Source: Symbiobacterium terraclitae
GTDB lineage: Bacteria > Bacillota > Sulfobacillia > Symbiobacteriales > Symbiobacteriaceae
Reading direction: 5' to 3'
Assembly: GCF_017874315.1 (NCBI RefSeq)
Contig: NZ_JAGGLG010000021.1
Span: 1-64,000, forward strand
Length of the DNA stretch: 64,000 nt
The translations under genes were made by a program, and so were the position numbers. Positions 33,753 through 44,765 of this stretch are shown piece by piece. Numbering within the stretch: the stretch's first letter is position 1; every line of letters starts with the position of its first letter. The notes below the pieces were generated by a model. It searched no databases. It was not told the origin of the DNA and worked only from the letters and a program-made list of their open reading frames with translations.

Positions 33753-35792
33753 TTACTTGGAGAGCCAGATCTCCTCGATGTTCCACAGCTCGCCCTGCGG
33801 CCCGGGCTTGAAGTTCTGCAGCCGCTCGTTGGCCGCAACCAGCGTGTTCACGGCGTAGAAGATGTAGGCCGGGGACTCCTCGGTCCAGTGGCGCGCCCAC
33901 TCGTGGTAGATCTCGATGCGCTTCTCGATGTCGCCGGTGGCCTTGCCGGCGGCAATCAGCTGCTCGGACTTCTCGGTCCACCACTGGCTGTCGTTGAAGC
34001 CGCCGGGCTCCGTGGCCGCCTTGTCCCACAGGCCCGTCGGGTCGGGATCGGAGTTGCCGAGCGAGAAGCCGATGAAGTACATGTCGAAGTCGCGCTCAGC
34101 CCGCTTCTGATCGAGCGTCGGCCAGTCGTAGCCCTCCAGGATGACCTCGATGCCGACGTCCTTCAGCCACTGCTGCACGACCGGCGCGGTGGCCTGGCGG
34201 ACCGGGTTGCCGACGTTCGGGTAGAGGAGGCGCAGGGTGAGCTTCTTGCCGTCCTTATAACGGTAGCCGTCGGGGCCGAGCTTCCAGCCGGCCTCCTCCA
34301 GGAGCTGCCGGGACTTCTCGGGGTTGAACGGGTACTGCTCGACGTCCTCGGTGTAGGCCCACGTCAGCGGGTGGATCGGGCCGTACATCGTAGAGGCGTG
34401 GCCGCCCATCAGGTTGTTGATGATCGCCTGCCGGTCGATGGCGTAGTTGATGGCGTGGCGCACCCGCTTGTCGGTCGTCGGGCCCATCTCGCCGTTCTTG
34501 TTCGGACCGGTGTTGTAGACCATTTCCTGGAAGACCGTATTGGCGAACTCATGGATCTTCACGTGCGGCATGGCCACATAGGCGTCCATCTCGTTGGGGC
34601 TGAACTCGACGTAGTCGATCGTGCCGCGCTGCATCTCGCCGACGGCGACCTCAGCGGCCACGATGCGCCAGAGCACCTCGTCGATGTAAGGCCGGCCGGC
34701 CCAGTAGTTCGGGTTGGCCTCAAGCAGAGCGTACTGGCCCTCGACGTACTCCTTCATCTTGAAGGGGCCGTTGCCGTTCGGGAAGATGTTGTACGGGTCA
34801 TTGGCCGTACCCCAGTCCTGAACGGGGATCTTGCCGTACTTGCTGCTGTCCATGATGCCGTAGGCGAGGTTGTACAGGAACGGCGAGTTGGGCTGCTTCA
34901 GCTGGAAGACGACCGTGTAGTCATCCACGGCGTAGAGGCCGGGCAGGTTGCCGGTGGTGACGATGCCGCGGGCGAAGTTCTCCGGCGTCTCGCCGCTGAT
35001 GCCGTTGGCGTAGTCCTCGTACCCTACCACGTCCTCAAAGCCGGCGTCGCGCGGGCCGATGTACTGCGGATGCCAGATGGCCTTGTAGGTGAAGACGACG
35101 TCCTTGGCCGTGAGCGGCGTGCCGTCGAAGAACGTGACGCCGCGGCGGAGGTAGAACGTCAGCTTCGTGTTGGTCTCATCCCACTCCCAGTGCTCCGCCA
35201 GCGCCGGCACGGGGATGTAGCGCTCGTCGTACTTCCAGAGGCCCTCGTACATGAGGCCGCTGATGTTGGAGCCGTACGTGTCGTTCACGGTGATCGGGTT
35301 GAAGTGGCCGATCGGCTTGTTCCACATGGCCAGGTTCAGCCGGCCGCCCCGGCGCGGCCAGTTGGGGTCGACGATGGAGATCGCCGTGGTCGCGTCGTCG
35401 TACTTCACCTCAGCGCCGAAGGCCTCGCTCACGAAGCGGAGCGGGACCAGAGTCCGGCCGCCCTCGATGAAGGGCGCCGCGTCCAGGGTGCGGGCCTGCC
35501 CGTTCACCCGGGCCGTGGTGCTGCCGATGGTCAGCTGGACCGTGGTGTTGCCGCGCTTGGCGGTGACGGTCTGGGCGGACGCGTTCCACTCGACCTCGGC
35601 GCCCATCTTCTCGAAGATGGCCCGGAAGGGGACGAACACGCGGCCGTTCACATTGACCGGCTGGACGTCAAACGTAACCGGGTGGCCGTTGAAGGTCACG
35701 GGGTACTTTACCTCAGGGCGAGCAGCCAGGGCCGGCAACGCCGAGGCCACCACCATGATGGCGGCCAGCAGAAGGACCAGGAATCGCTTCAC
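33753..35792 (-). CDS. Peptide-binding protein fused to an N-terminal copper amine oxidase-like (stalk) domain
   Basis: A 679-residue exported protein. A cleavable signal (ending PALA, ~23) is followed by two stalk-type repeats: FVPFRAIFEKMGAEVEW at ~53 and LVPLRFVSEAFGAEVKYD at ~115. An SBP_bac_5 receptor domain starts at ~150 (RGGRLNLAMWNKPIGHFNP), with YEGLWKYDE, LRRGVTFFDGTPLTAKDV and ANPNYWAGRPYIDEV. There is no lipobox, unlike usual Gram-positive receptors, so the stalk domain may tether it to the wall. GTG 35792 lies ~10 nt after AAGGAGG. It is first gene of an operon with the two permeases. Confidence 0.92.
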   Translation of the reverse strand: MKRFLVLLLAAIMVVASALPALAARPEVKYPVTFNGHPVTFDVQPVNVNGRVFVPFRAIFEKMGAEVEWNASAQTVTAKRGNTTVQLTIGSTTARVNGQARTLDAAPFIEGGRTLVPLRFVSEAFGAEVKYDDATTAISIVDPNWPRRGGRLNLAMWNKPIGHFNPITVNDTYGSNISGLMYEGLWKYDERYIPVPALAEHWEWDETNTKLTFYLRRGVTFFDGTPLTAKDVVFTYKAIWHPQYIGPRDAGFEDVVGYEDYANGISGETPENFARGIVTTGNLPGLYAVDDYTVVFQLKQPNSPFLYNLAYGIMDSSKYGKIPVQDWGTANDPYNIFPNGNGPFKMKEYVEGQYALLEANPNYWAGRPYIDEVLWRIVAAEVAVGEMQRGTIDYVEFSPNEMDAYVAMPHVKIHEFANTVFQEMVYNTGPNKNGEMGPTTDKRVRHAINYAIDRQAIINNLMGGHASTMYGPIHPLTWAYTEDVEQYPFNPEKSRQLLEEAGWKLGPDGYRYKDGKKLTLRLLYPNVGNPVRQATAPVVQQWLKDVGIEVILEGYDWPTLDQKRAERDFDMYFIGFSLGNSDPDPTGLWDKAATEPGGFNDSQWWTEKSEQLIAAGKATGDIEKRIEIYHEWARHWTEESPAYIFYAVNTLVAANERLQNFKPGPQGELWNIEEIWLSK

Positions 35793-36050
35793 TCAACCGA
35801 TACCTCCTTAGACATAATTTCATGTGTACTCGTGGAATCAGGCGCTCGATGCGACAGATCTTCAGGCATTCACCTCCAACAAGAGCGTAGTGGGTCTTAG
35901 TATTCGCAACCTACAGCAAAAATCCTCTTCTCGGAGTCTGCGGATTATTCAATGTTCCTTTCCGGGCACTAAAGTGCCATATCGAAAGGAATGTGTTACC
36001 AGTCGAGCGAAAACAGTAATGGGCATTGATGCCGAAAGGGGAGTCATGGC
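35793..36050. other. AT-rich divergent intergenic region
   Basis: A 258-bp stretch between the leftward binding protein and rightward pdp genes, clearly lower in GC than the surroundings. It must hold both promoters. I could not fix unambiguous -35/-10 pairs, although AT-rich hexamers such as ATTATTCA near 35943 are candidates. No gene or structured RNA was recognised. Confidence 0.4.
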
Positions 36051-37379
36051 GTGCGCGCTTATGACATCATCTACCGCAAGCGGATGGGCGAGGAGCTGAC
36101 GACCGAGGAGATCCGGGCGCTGGTCTCCGGGTTCGTCTCGGGCGAGGTGCCCGACTATCAGATGGCCGCCTGGGCCATGGCTGTCTGCATCCGCGGCATG
36201 ACGCCGCGGGAGACGGCCGACCTCACCATGGCGATGGCCGAGTCAGGCGACCAGATCGACCTGTCTGCGATCGCCGGCCGCAAGGTCGACAAGCACTCGA
36301 CCGGCGGCGTGGGCGACAAGGTCTCGCTGGTGCTGGTGCCGCTGGTGGCGGCGTGCGGGGCGCCGGTGGCCAAGATGTCCGGCAGGGGCCTCGGCCACAC
36401 CGGGGGGACGCTGGACAAGCTCGAGTCGATTCCGGGCTTCCGGGTGGAGCTGTCGCCCGAGGAGTTCGTCGCGCAGGTGAACCGGATCGGCTGCGCCGTC
36501 GCCGGCCAGACCGGCGACCTGGTGCCCGCCGACAAGAAGCTCTACGCCCTGCGGGACGTGACCGCCACCGTCGATTCCATCCCGCTGATCGCGTCCTCCA
36601 TCATGGCCAAGAAGATCGCCGGCGGGGCGGACGCGGTCGTGCTCGACGTGAAGACCGGCTCCGGGGCCTTCATGAAGAGCCTCGACGAGGCGTTCCGGCT
36701 CGCCGAGGCGATGGTGGCCATCGGCCGCCAGGTGGGCCGCGAGGTGGCGGCGCTCGTCTCGGACATGGACCAGCCGCTGGGCCACGCCGTGGGCAACGCC
36801 CTGGAGGTGGCCGAGGCGATCGAGACGCTGCGGGGGTTCGGCCCCAAGGACCTGGAGGAGATCTGCCTGCAGCTGGGCGCGCAGATGCTCCGCCTGGCCG
36901 GCGTTGCGGCCGACGGGGCGGAGGCGCGGAAGATGCTGCTGCGGGCCCTGCGCTCGGGCCGCGGGCTGAGCAAGCTGATCGAGATGGTGGAGGCCCAGGG
37001 CGGCGACGCCGGCTGCATCCGCCAGCCGGTGAAGCTGCCCCGGGCGCAGCGGGTGGTTCCCGTCACGGCGCCGGAGGGCGGCTATGTGCAGTCGATCACG
37101 GCGCTGGAGGTGGGCGTCGCGGCGCAGCTCCTGGGCGCAGGCCGGGAGACCAAGGAGTCGCCGATCGACCTCAGCGTGGGCGTGGTGCTGCGCAAGAAGG
37201 TGGGCGAGCCCGTCGCGCCGGGCGACGTACTGGCGGAGCTGCACGTCAGCGACGATCGGCGGCTCGCCGAGGCGCAGGAGCGCCTCCTCGGGGCCTACCG
37301 CATCGGCCCCGGACAGCCGGCGCCCCGGCCGCTGGTCTACGGGCTGGTGACGGATGCGGGAACGGAGCGCTGGGCTTGA
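36051..37379 (+). CDS. pdp: Pyrimidine-nucleoside phosphorylase
   Basis: A 442-residue enzyme of nucleoside salvage that splits uridine or thymidine with phosphate. It has the thymidine/pyrimidine phosphorylase layout. An alpha domain carries KHSTGGVGDKVS (81-92, phosphate site), SGRGLGHTGGTLDKLES (family signature) and IMAKKIAGGADAVVLDVKTGSGAFM. A hinge leads to a C-terminal beta domain (VQSITALEVG; GVVLRKKVGEPVAPGDVLAELH). GTG 36051 follows AAAGGGGAG. A terminator closes the gene. Confidence 0.95.
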   Translation: MRAYDIIYRKRMGEELTTEEIRALVSGFVSGEVPDYQMAAWAMAVCIRGMTPRETADLTMAMAESGDQIDLSAIAGRKVDKHSTGGVGDKVSLVLVPLVAACGAPVAKMSGRGLGHTGGTLDKLESIPGFRVELSPEEFVAQVNRIGCAVAGQTGDLVPADKKLYALRDVTATVDSIPLIASSIMAKKIAGGADAVVLDVKTGSGAFMKSLDEAFRLAEAMVAIGRQVGREVAALVSDMDQPLGHAVGNALEVAEAIETLRGFGPKDLEEICLQLGAQMLRLAGVAADGAEARKMLLRALRSGRGLSKLIEMVEAQGGDAGCIRQPVKLPRAQRVVPVTAPEGGYVQSITALEVGVAAQLLGAGRETKESPIDLSVGVVLRKKVGEPVAPGDVLAELHVSDDRRLAEAQERLLGAYRIGPGQPAPRPLVYGLVTDAGTERWA

Positions 37380-37385
37380 CGCGCA

Positions 37386-37422
37386 CAGCAGGAGGGGGCC
37401 GTGCGGGGCCGCCCTCCTGCTG
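37386..37422 (+). terminator. Terminator after pdp
   Basis: CAGCAGGAGGG pairs perfectly with CCCTCCTGCTG around a GC-rich loop, followed by GCTAATAG. Confidence 0.8.
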
Positions 37423-37497
37423 GCTAATAGTCCCTTTGTCGGACTCCATAGTGATTGGGCGCCATGGGGTGTTTGGCCCCACGACTGATGGTGCGTT

Positions 37498-37506
37498 GGG
37501 GGGGGG
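37498..37506. repeat. G9 homopolymer upstream of the histidine kinase
   Basis: Nine consecutive G lie just before ACAGTTATTATAGG, where TATTAT (37512-37517) could serve as a -10 box. The kinase ATG is at 37540. No convincing -35 pairs with it. Confidence 0.6.
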
Positions 37507-37539
37507 ACAGTTATTATAGGAACCAAGGGGAGTGGTCCC

Positions 37540-39177
<1,638 letters not shown>

Positions 39178-39965
39178 TGATCCGAAGATCTTGAAGGCGC
39201 TGGAGCAGGCGCTGCAGCAGGAGGGGTACGAGGTCCACAAGGCGGAGGACGGCCTGGAGGCGCTGCGCGTCGCCCAGGAGGTCAAGCCCGACCTCATGAT
39301 CCTCGACATCATGCTGCCCAAGATGGACGGGTTCGAGGTGCTGGCGCAGCTGCAGTCCAGCGGCGGCATCCCCACGCTGATCCTCTCCGCCCGCGGCGAG
39401 GAGATGGACAAGGTGGTCGGCTTCAACGTCGGCGCCGACGACTACCTGGTGAAGCCCTTCCGCCTGTCCGAACTGCTCCTGCGCGTGCGCGCCATCCTGC
39501 GGCGCACCTCCGGACCGGCGGCGCCCGTCGACGAGGACCGGCCGCTCCAGTTCAAGGACATCGAGATCAGCCGCTCCTCCCGCACGGTGATCGTGCGGGG
39601 CCAGCAGGTGGACCTGACGCCCAAGGAGTTCGACCTCCTCTGGCTGCTGGCCAGCCACCCGGGCCACGTCTTCAGCCGGGAGGCGCTGCTGCAGCGGGTC
39701 TGGCACTCCGACTACTCCGGCGACGAGGCCGCGCTGACGGTCTGCGTGCGCCGCCTGCGGGAGAAGATCGAGCGGGATCCGGGGCACCCCGAGCTTGTCA
39801 AGACCATTTGGGGTATAGGCTATAAGTTCGACGGATAAAGCTTGGCAATACCTTTGGCTACGTTAGGGTTGAGATAGAAACCTGATAGAAGCACGAAAGG
39901 ATCGCGTTAGAAACGGGCGCTACCCTGAAAAGTAGGCAAGAGCACTTTTCACGGGGGTGCCCGTA

Positions 39966-40721
39966 ATGTCACAGATCGCTTACGCGGCCGGTCTCCAGTT
40001 GCTCTCCTGTTCGCTGGGACTGTCGGCCGTGCTGGCGCTGCTCGACACCCGCAGCGGCTTCGTGCGCGACCACCCGCCGCTGGCCTGGCGGGTCGCGGGA
40101 ATCCTGACCGGCCCCCTGGCTGCGCTGAGCCTCGTCGCCATGCTGGTGGGCGGCGCGGCGCGCTGGGTCTGGCTGGGGCTGGCCGCCCCGTATGCGGCGA
40201 TGGCCGCGGCCGCCAGCGCAGCCTGGTACCGCGGCGTCCGGGCCGATATCCGGCGCCAGCGCGGGCGTGAGGCGGCGATGCTCGGCGTGGTCGCCGTGCT
40301 CTTCTCCAGCCTGGGCCAGACGGGCGGCGACGCGCTTCCCGCGCTCCCGCTGGCGGCGTCGCTGGGCACCGCGGCCCTGGTGGGCGGCCTGGGGCTGCTC
40401 GCCCTCGGCGGCACCCTCGGCCCGCGGCACGACCAGGTGGCAGAGGAGGAGGGCAGCGACGGCGTCCCGCTGCGCGCGGTGGCCACCGGTCTCGGCATCA
40501 CGCTGCTGGCAGCCTCCGACGTCTGCCGGTCCGTCCTCTTCGGCGGTGCCCCCTGTCCGGTTCCGGTGGCGCTCTGGCTCACCTGCTCGCTGCTGGTTCC
40601 CCTCGTGCTGCTGGTGGCGGGCCGCCGGCCGGTGGTGAAGGGCCGCCCCTCGCTGTGGTGCACCGCCTGCGCTGCGGCGCTCATCGGCCAGTTCGCCCTC
40701 CAGACGGCCCTCGTCGCCTGA
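39966..40721 (+). CDS. Polytopic membrane protein, possibly DmsC-like anchor subunit
   Basis: A 251-residue protein with about eight hydrophobic helices (e.g. ~5-25, 40-62, 67-85, 100-118, 124-145, 168-186, 195-212, 227-250). Length and helix number fit DmsC/NrfD-type quinol-oxidising anchor subunits, but no catalytic or iron-sulfur partners are nearby. The DmsC idea is therefore tentative. ATG 39966 follows GGGGGTG. It follows the haem-type two-component pair with a ~130-bp gap that includes AT-rich sequence, so it may be a target of that system. Confidence 0.55.
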   Translation: MSQIAYAAGLQLLSCSLGLSAVLALLDTRSGFVRDHPPLAWRVAGILTGPLAALSLVAMLVGGAARWVWLGLAAPYAAMAAAASAAWYRGVRADIRRQRGREAAMLGVVAVLFSSLGQTGGDALPALPLAASLGTAALVGGLGLLALGGTLGPRHDQVAEEEGSDGVPLRAVATGLGITLLAASDVCRSVLFGGAPCPVPVALWLTCSLLVPLVLLVAGRRPVVKGRPSLWCTACAAALIGQFALQTALVA

Positions 40722-40751
40722 GAACGGCCGCATTCCGGAGAGAAGACGAGA

Positions 40752-40777
40752 AGACCAGGGTGGTGACCACCCTGGTC
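40752..40777. terminator. Bidirectional terminator
   Basis: AGACCAGGGTGGT pairs with ACCACCCTGGTCT with almost no loop. It lies between the rightward membrane protein and the leftward dpp operon end. Confidence 0.78.
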
Positions 40778-40814
40778 TCAATGTTTGTAGCGTCAGGCCG
40801 CAGCCCGGGAGGCC

Positions 40815-41803
<989 letters not shown>

Positions 41804-41807
<4 letters not shown>

Positions 41808-42808
41808 GCCTTCCTCACCTCCTGATCAAAGCTGACAGGCGGTGCGTCCGGGTGCAACAGCCAGCACGCCGCCCGGTGTTCCCTGGAGAGGTCGGTCATC
41901 TGGGGCGCCTCCGCGGCGCAGACGTTCATGGCGTACGCACAGCGCGGGTGGAACGGGCAGCCCGGGGGCGGCTGGAGCATGTTGGGCGGTGAGCCGGCGA
42001 TGGCCTCCAGCCTGGTGCGCGACCGGTCGAGCCGCGGGACCGCCCGCAGCAGTGCCCAGGTGTACGGGTGCTTGGGCTGCTCGAAGATCTCGTTCACCGT
42101 GCCGACCTCGGCGACCCGCCCGCCGTACATGACGGCCACGCGGTCCGCCATGCCGGCGACCACGCCGAGGTTGTGGGTGATCATGATGATAGAGGCGTTG
42201 AACTCCTTCTTGAGCCGCTTGAGCAGGTCGAGGATCTGCGCCTGGATCGTCACGTCCAGGGCGGTGGTGGGCTCGTCGGCGATGATCAGCCGCGGGTTGC
42301 ACGCCAGGGCGATGGCGATCATCACGCGCTGCCGCATGCCGCCGGAAAACTCATGCGGGTACTGCCGCAGCCGCCGCTCCGGCGCGGGCACGCCCACCAG
42401 GTTGAGCAGTTCGATGGCCCGCTTGTCGGCCTCGGCCCGGGTGAGGCCCAGGTGCTGCATCATGCCCTCGCGCAGCTGCAGGCCGACGGTCAGGGTCGGG
42501 TTGAGCCCGGTCATGGGGTCCTGGAAGACCATGGCGATGTCGCGGCCGCGGATCTTGCGCATCTCGCGCTCAGGCAGGCTGAGCAGGTCGACGCCGCCGA
42601 AGATCGCCTTGCCCTCGATGCGGGCGTTCTTGGCCAGCAGGCGCATCACCGAGAGCATGGTGACGCTCTTGCCGGAGCCGGACTCGCCGACGATGGCCAG
42701 GCACTCGCCCTCGCGGACGGTCAGGTTGACGTCGCGGACGGCGTGAACCTCACCGGCGTAGGTCTTGAACTTGGTCTGAAGCCCTTCGATGCTGAGAAGC
42801 GTGTTCAC
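41804..42808 (-). CDS. Peptide ABC transporter ATPase, DppD/OppD type
   Basis: A 334-residue nucleotide-binding subunit with Walker [11 protein letters not shown]-loop [10 protein letters not shown], signature [16 protein letters not shown], Walker [13 protein letters not shown] and H-loop ITHNLG. The C-terminal region holds [14 protein letters not shown], the likely iron-sulfur-type Cys motif of this group. GTG 42808 follows AGGGGGGA. A longer frame to 43336 overlaps the upstream permease in another reading and is not coding. It is coupled to DppF by a 4-bp overlap. Confidence 0.95.
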
Positions 42809-42819
42809 GGCCGTCCCCC

Positions 42820-43737
42820 CTATCTGCGGAGCTTCGGATCCAGCGCGTCGCGCAGGCCGTCGCCGATGAAGTTGAACGCCAGTGAGACGATGATGATGGC
42901 CACGGCCGGGAAGGCGAGCTCCCACGGGTAGGAGCGGAGGCCCTCGAAGCCGTTGGAGGCCAGCACGCCCCACGAGGCCATCGGGGCGCTGACGCCGAGG
43001 CCGATGAACGAGAGGAAGGCCTCGGTGAACATGGCCCGGGGGATCGAGAAGGTGAGCTCGACGACGATCGGCGCCATGGCGTTGGGGATCAGGTGGCGGA
43101 ACACGAGCCGCTTGCGGCTTGCGCCCAGGGCCCTGGCCGCCAGCATGAACTCCTGCTCCTTGAGGGAGAGCACCTGCGCCCGGACCAGCCGCGCCATGCT
43201 CGTCCAGTAGACGATGCCGATGGCGATGAAGATCGAGGTGAGGCCCTGCCCCATGACGACCGCCAGCAGGATGACGTAGATCGTGAGCGGGATGGTGTCG
43301 ATGATGTCGACGATGCGCATCATCACGTTGTCCCACTTGCCGCCCAGGAGTCCGGCGGTGGCGCCGTAGGTCACGCCCACCACCAGCTGCAGCAGGCCGG
43401 CGAAGAAGGCCACGGCCAGGGAGATACGGCCGCCGTAGAGCGTGCGCTCGAAGAGGTCACGCCCGTGTGCGTCGGTGCCGAACCAGTGCTGGAGCGAGGG
43501 CGGCTGGTCCCGTCCCGCCAGGTTCTGGGTGATCGGGTCGTGCGGGGTGAGCAGGGGACCGATGAAACAGGCGAACAGGAAGATCACCAGGACGATGAGC
43601 CCCAGCAGGGCCATGGGGTTGGCCTTGAACCGGCGCCAGGCGTCGGCGGCGAAGCTGATGGGCGGCGTGGTGATCCGCTCGGCAGCAGCCTTGCGGTTGG
43701 GGAGGGGCGCAAATCGCTGATCAACAGATGCGGCCAT
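42820..43737 (-). CDS. Peptide ABC transporter permease, DppC type (complete operon)
   Basis: A 305-residue membrane protein. The N-terminal cytoplasmic stretch and first helix (PMALLGLIVLVIFLFACFIG) precede a long external loop with PHDPITQN and FGTDAHGRDLFERTLYG. The EAA loop is FMLAARALGASRKRLVFRHLIPN, and the ending is FNFIGDGLRDALDPKLRR. It lies 3 bp from the DppB-type gene upstream and 11 bp from dppD downstream. Confidence 0.94.
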   Translation of the reverse strand: MAASVDQRFAPLPNRKAAAERITTPPISFAADAWRRFKANPMALLGLIVLVIFLFACFIGPLLTPHDPITQNLAGRDQPPSLQHWFGTDAHGRDLFERTLYGGRISLAVAFFAGLLQLVVGVTYGATAGLLGGKWDNVMMRIVDIIDTIPLTIYVILLAVVMGQGLTSIFIAIGIVYWTSMARLVRAQVLSLKEQEFMLAARALGASRKRLVFRHLIPNAMAPIVVELTFSIPRAMFTEAFLSFIGLGVSAPMASWGVLASNGFEGLRSYPWELAFPAVAIIIVSLAFNFIGDGLRDALDPKLRR

Positions 43738-43740
43738 CGA

Positions 43741-44673
43741 CTACCCCTCCTTCTCCAGCCGGACCCGCGGGTCGATGAGCGCCAGAACGATGTCGGCCAC
43801 GAGGGTGAAGCCCACCAGCAGCAGGCAGAAGAAGACCGTCATGCCCAGCGTCACCGTGTAGTCCCGGTTGGTGATGGACTGCACGAACTCCCGGCCGATG
43901 CCCGGGATGCCGAAGATGCTCTCCACGATGAAGCTGCCGGTCAGGATGGAGGCCGTCATCGGGGCCAGCGATGCCACCACGGGCACCATGGCGTTCTTGA
44001 TCATGTGCCGGTAGATGACGACGACCTCACGGAGTCCCTTGGCCCGCGCGGTGCGGATGTAATCCTGGTTGATCACCTCGAGCATGCTGGACCGGGTCAG
44101 CTTGACGATCCAGGCGAGGTTGTAGCTGGCCAGCGCCAGGACCGGCAGAACCATGTAACGTAACTGGCCGCCTCCCCAGGTGGCCGAGGGGAACCAGCCA
44201 AGCTTGTAGGCGAAGACATACTGCAGCAGGCCTGCGATGACGAAACTGGGGGCCGCGGCCGTCAGGATGGCCAGTCCTGAGATGGTGCGGTCGCCGATCG
44301 TGTTGTGCTTCATCGCACCCGCGATCCCCAGGGGGATGCCGATGATGATGGAGAGGAGCAGGGAGGTGCCGCCGAGCTTCGCCGAGACCGGGAAGCCGCG
44401 GTTGATGACCTGGTTGACCGTCAGGCCCTTGTACTTGAAGGACGGGCCGAGATCCCACACGACGACGCCCTTGACGTAATCGAGGTACTGTTGGTGCAGC
44501 GGCTTGTTCAGGTTGTATCGCCGTTCGAGGTTCTTGAGGATTGCCTCTGGCACGTTCCGCTCCGAGCTGAAGGGGCCGCCGGGGAGCGCCCTCATCAGGA
44601 AGAACGTGGCCGTCACCACAACGAAGGCAACCACAAACATGGTGAATATGCGTTGCATCAGGTAGCGGGCCAT
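43741..44673 (-). CDS. Peptide ABC transporter permease, DppB type (complete operon)
   Basis: A 310-residue protein. The first helix (IFTMFVVAFVVVTATFFLM) is followed by LPGGPF, the OppB-like external loop (RRYNLNKPLHQQYLDYVKGVV) and further helices. The EAA loop is YIRTARAKGLREVVVIYRHMIKN, and the C-terminus is LVADIVLALIDPRVRLEKEG. It is separated from the receptor gene upstream by a strong hairpin, and is followed immediately by its DppC partner. Confidence 0.94.
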   Translation of the reverse strand: MARYLMQRIFTMFVVAFVVVTATFFLMRALPGGPFSSERNVPEAILKNLERRYNLNKPLHQQYLDYVKGVVVWDLGPSFKYKGLTVNQVINRGFPVSAKLGGTSLLLSIIIGIPLGIAGAMKHNTIGDRTISGLAILTAAAPSFVIAGLLQYVFAYKLGWFPSATWGGGQLRYMVLPVLALASYNLAWIVKLTRSSMLEVINQDYIRTARAKGLREVVVIYRHMIKNAMVPVVASLAPMTASILTGSFIVESIFGIPGIGREFVQSITNRDYTVTLGMTVFFCLLLVGFTLVADIVLALIDPRVRLEKEG

Positions 44674-44706
44674 CGTATCCCTCCATCCCCGTGGGGCCGA
44701 ATCTTA

Positions 44707-44743
44707 GGAAGCGCCACCGCGGAAAGCCACGGTGGCGCTTCCT
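44707..44743 (-). terminator. Intra-operon hairpin between binding protein and permeases
   Basis: AGGAAGCGCCACCG pairs perfectly with CGGTGGCGCTTCCT around a 9-nt loop. It lies between the receptor stop (44766) and the permease start (44673), and fits an attenuating terminator that keeps receptor mRNA in excess. Confidence 0.78.
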
Positions 44744-44765
44744 GCACCGTCCTGATTGTCCGGGA

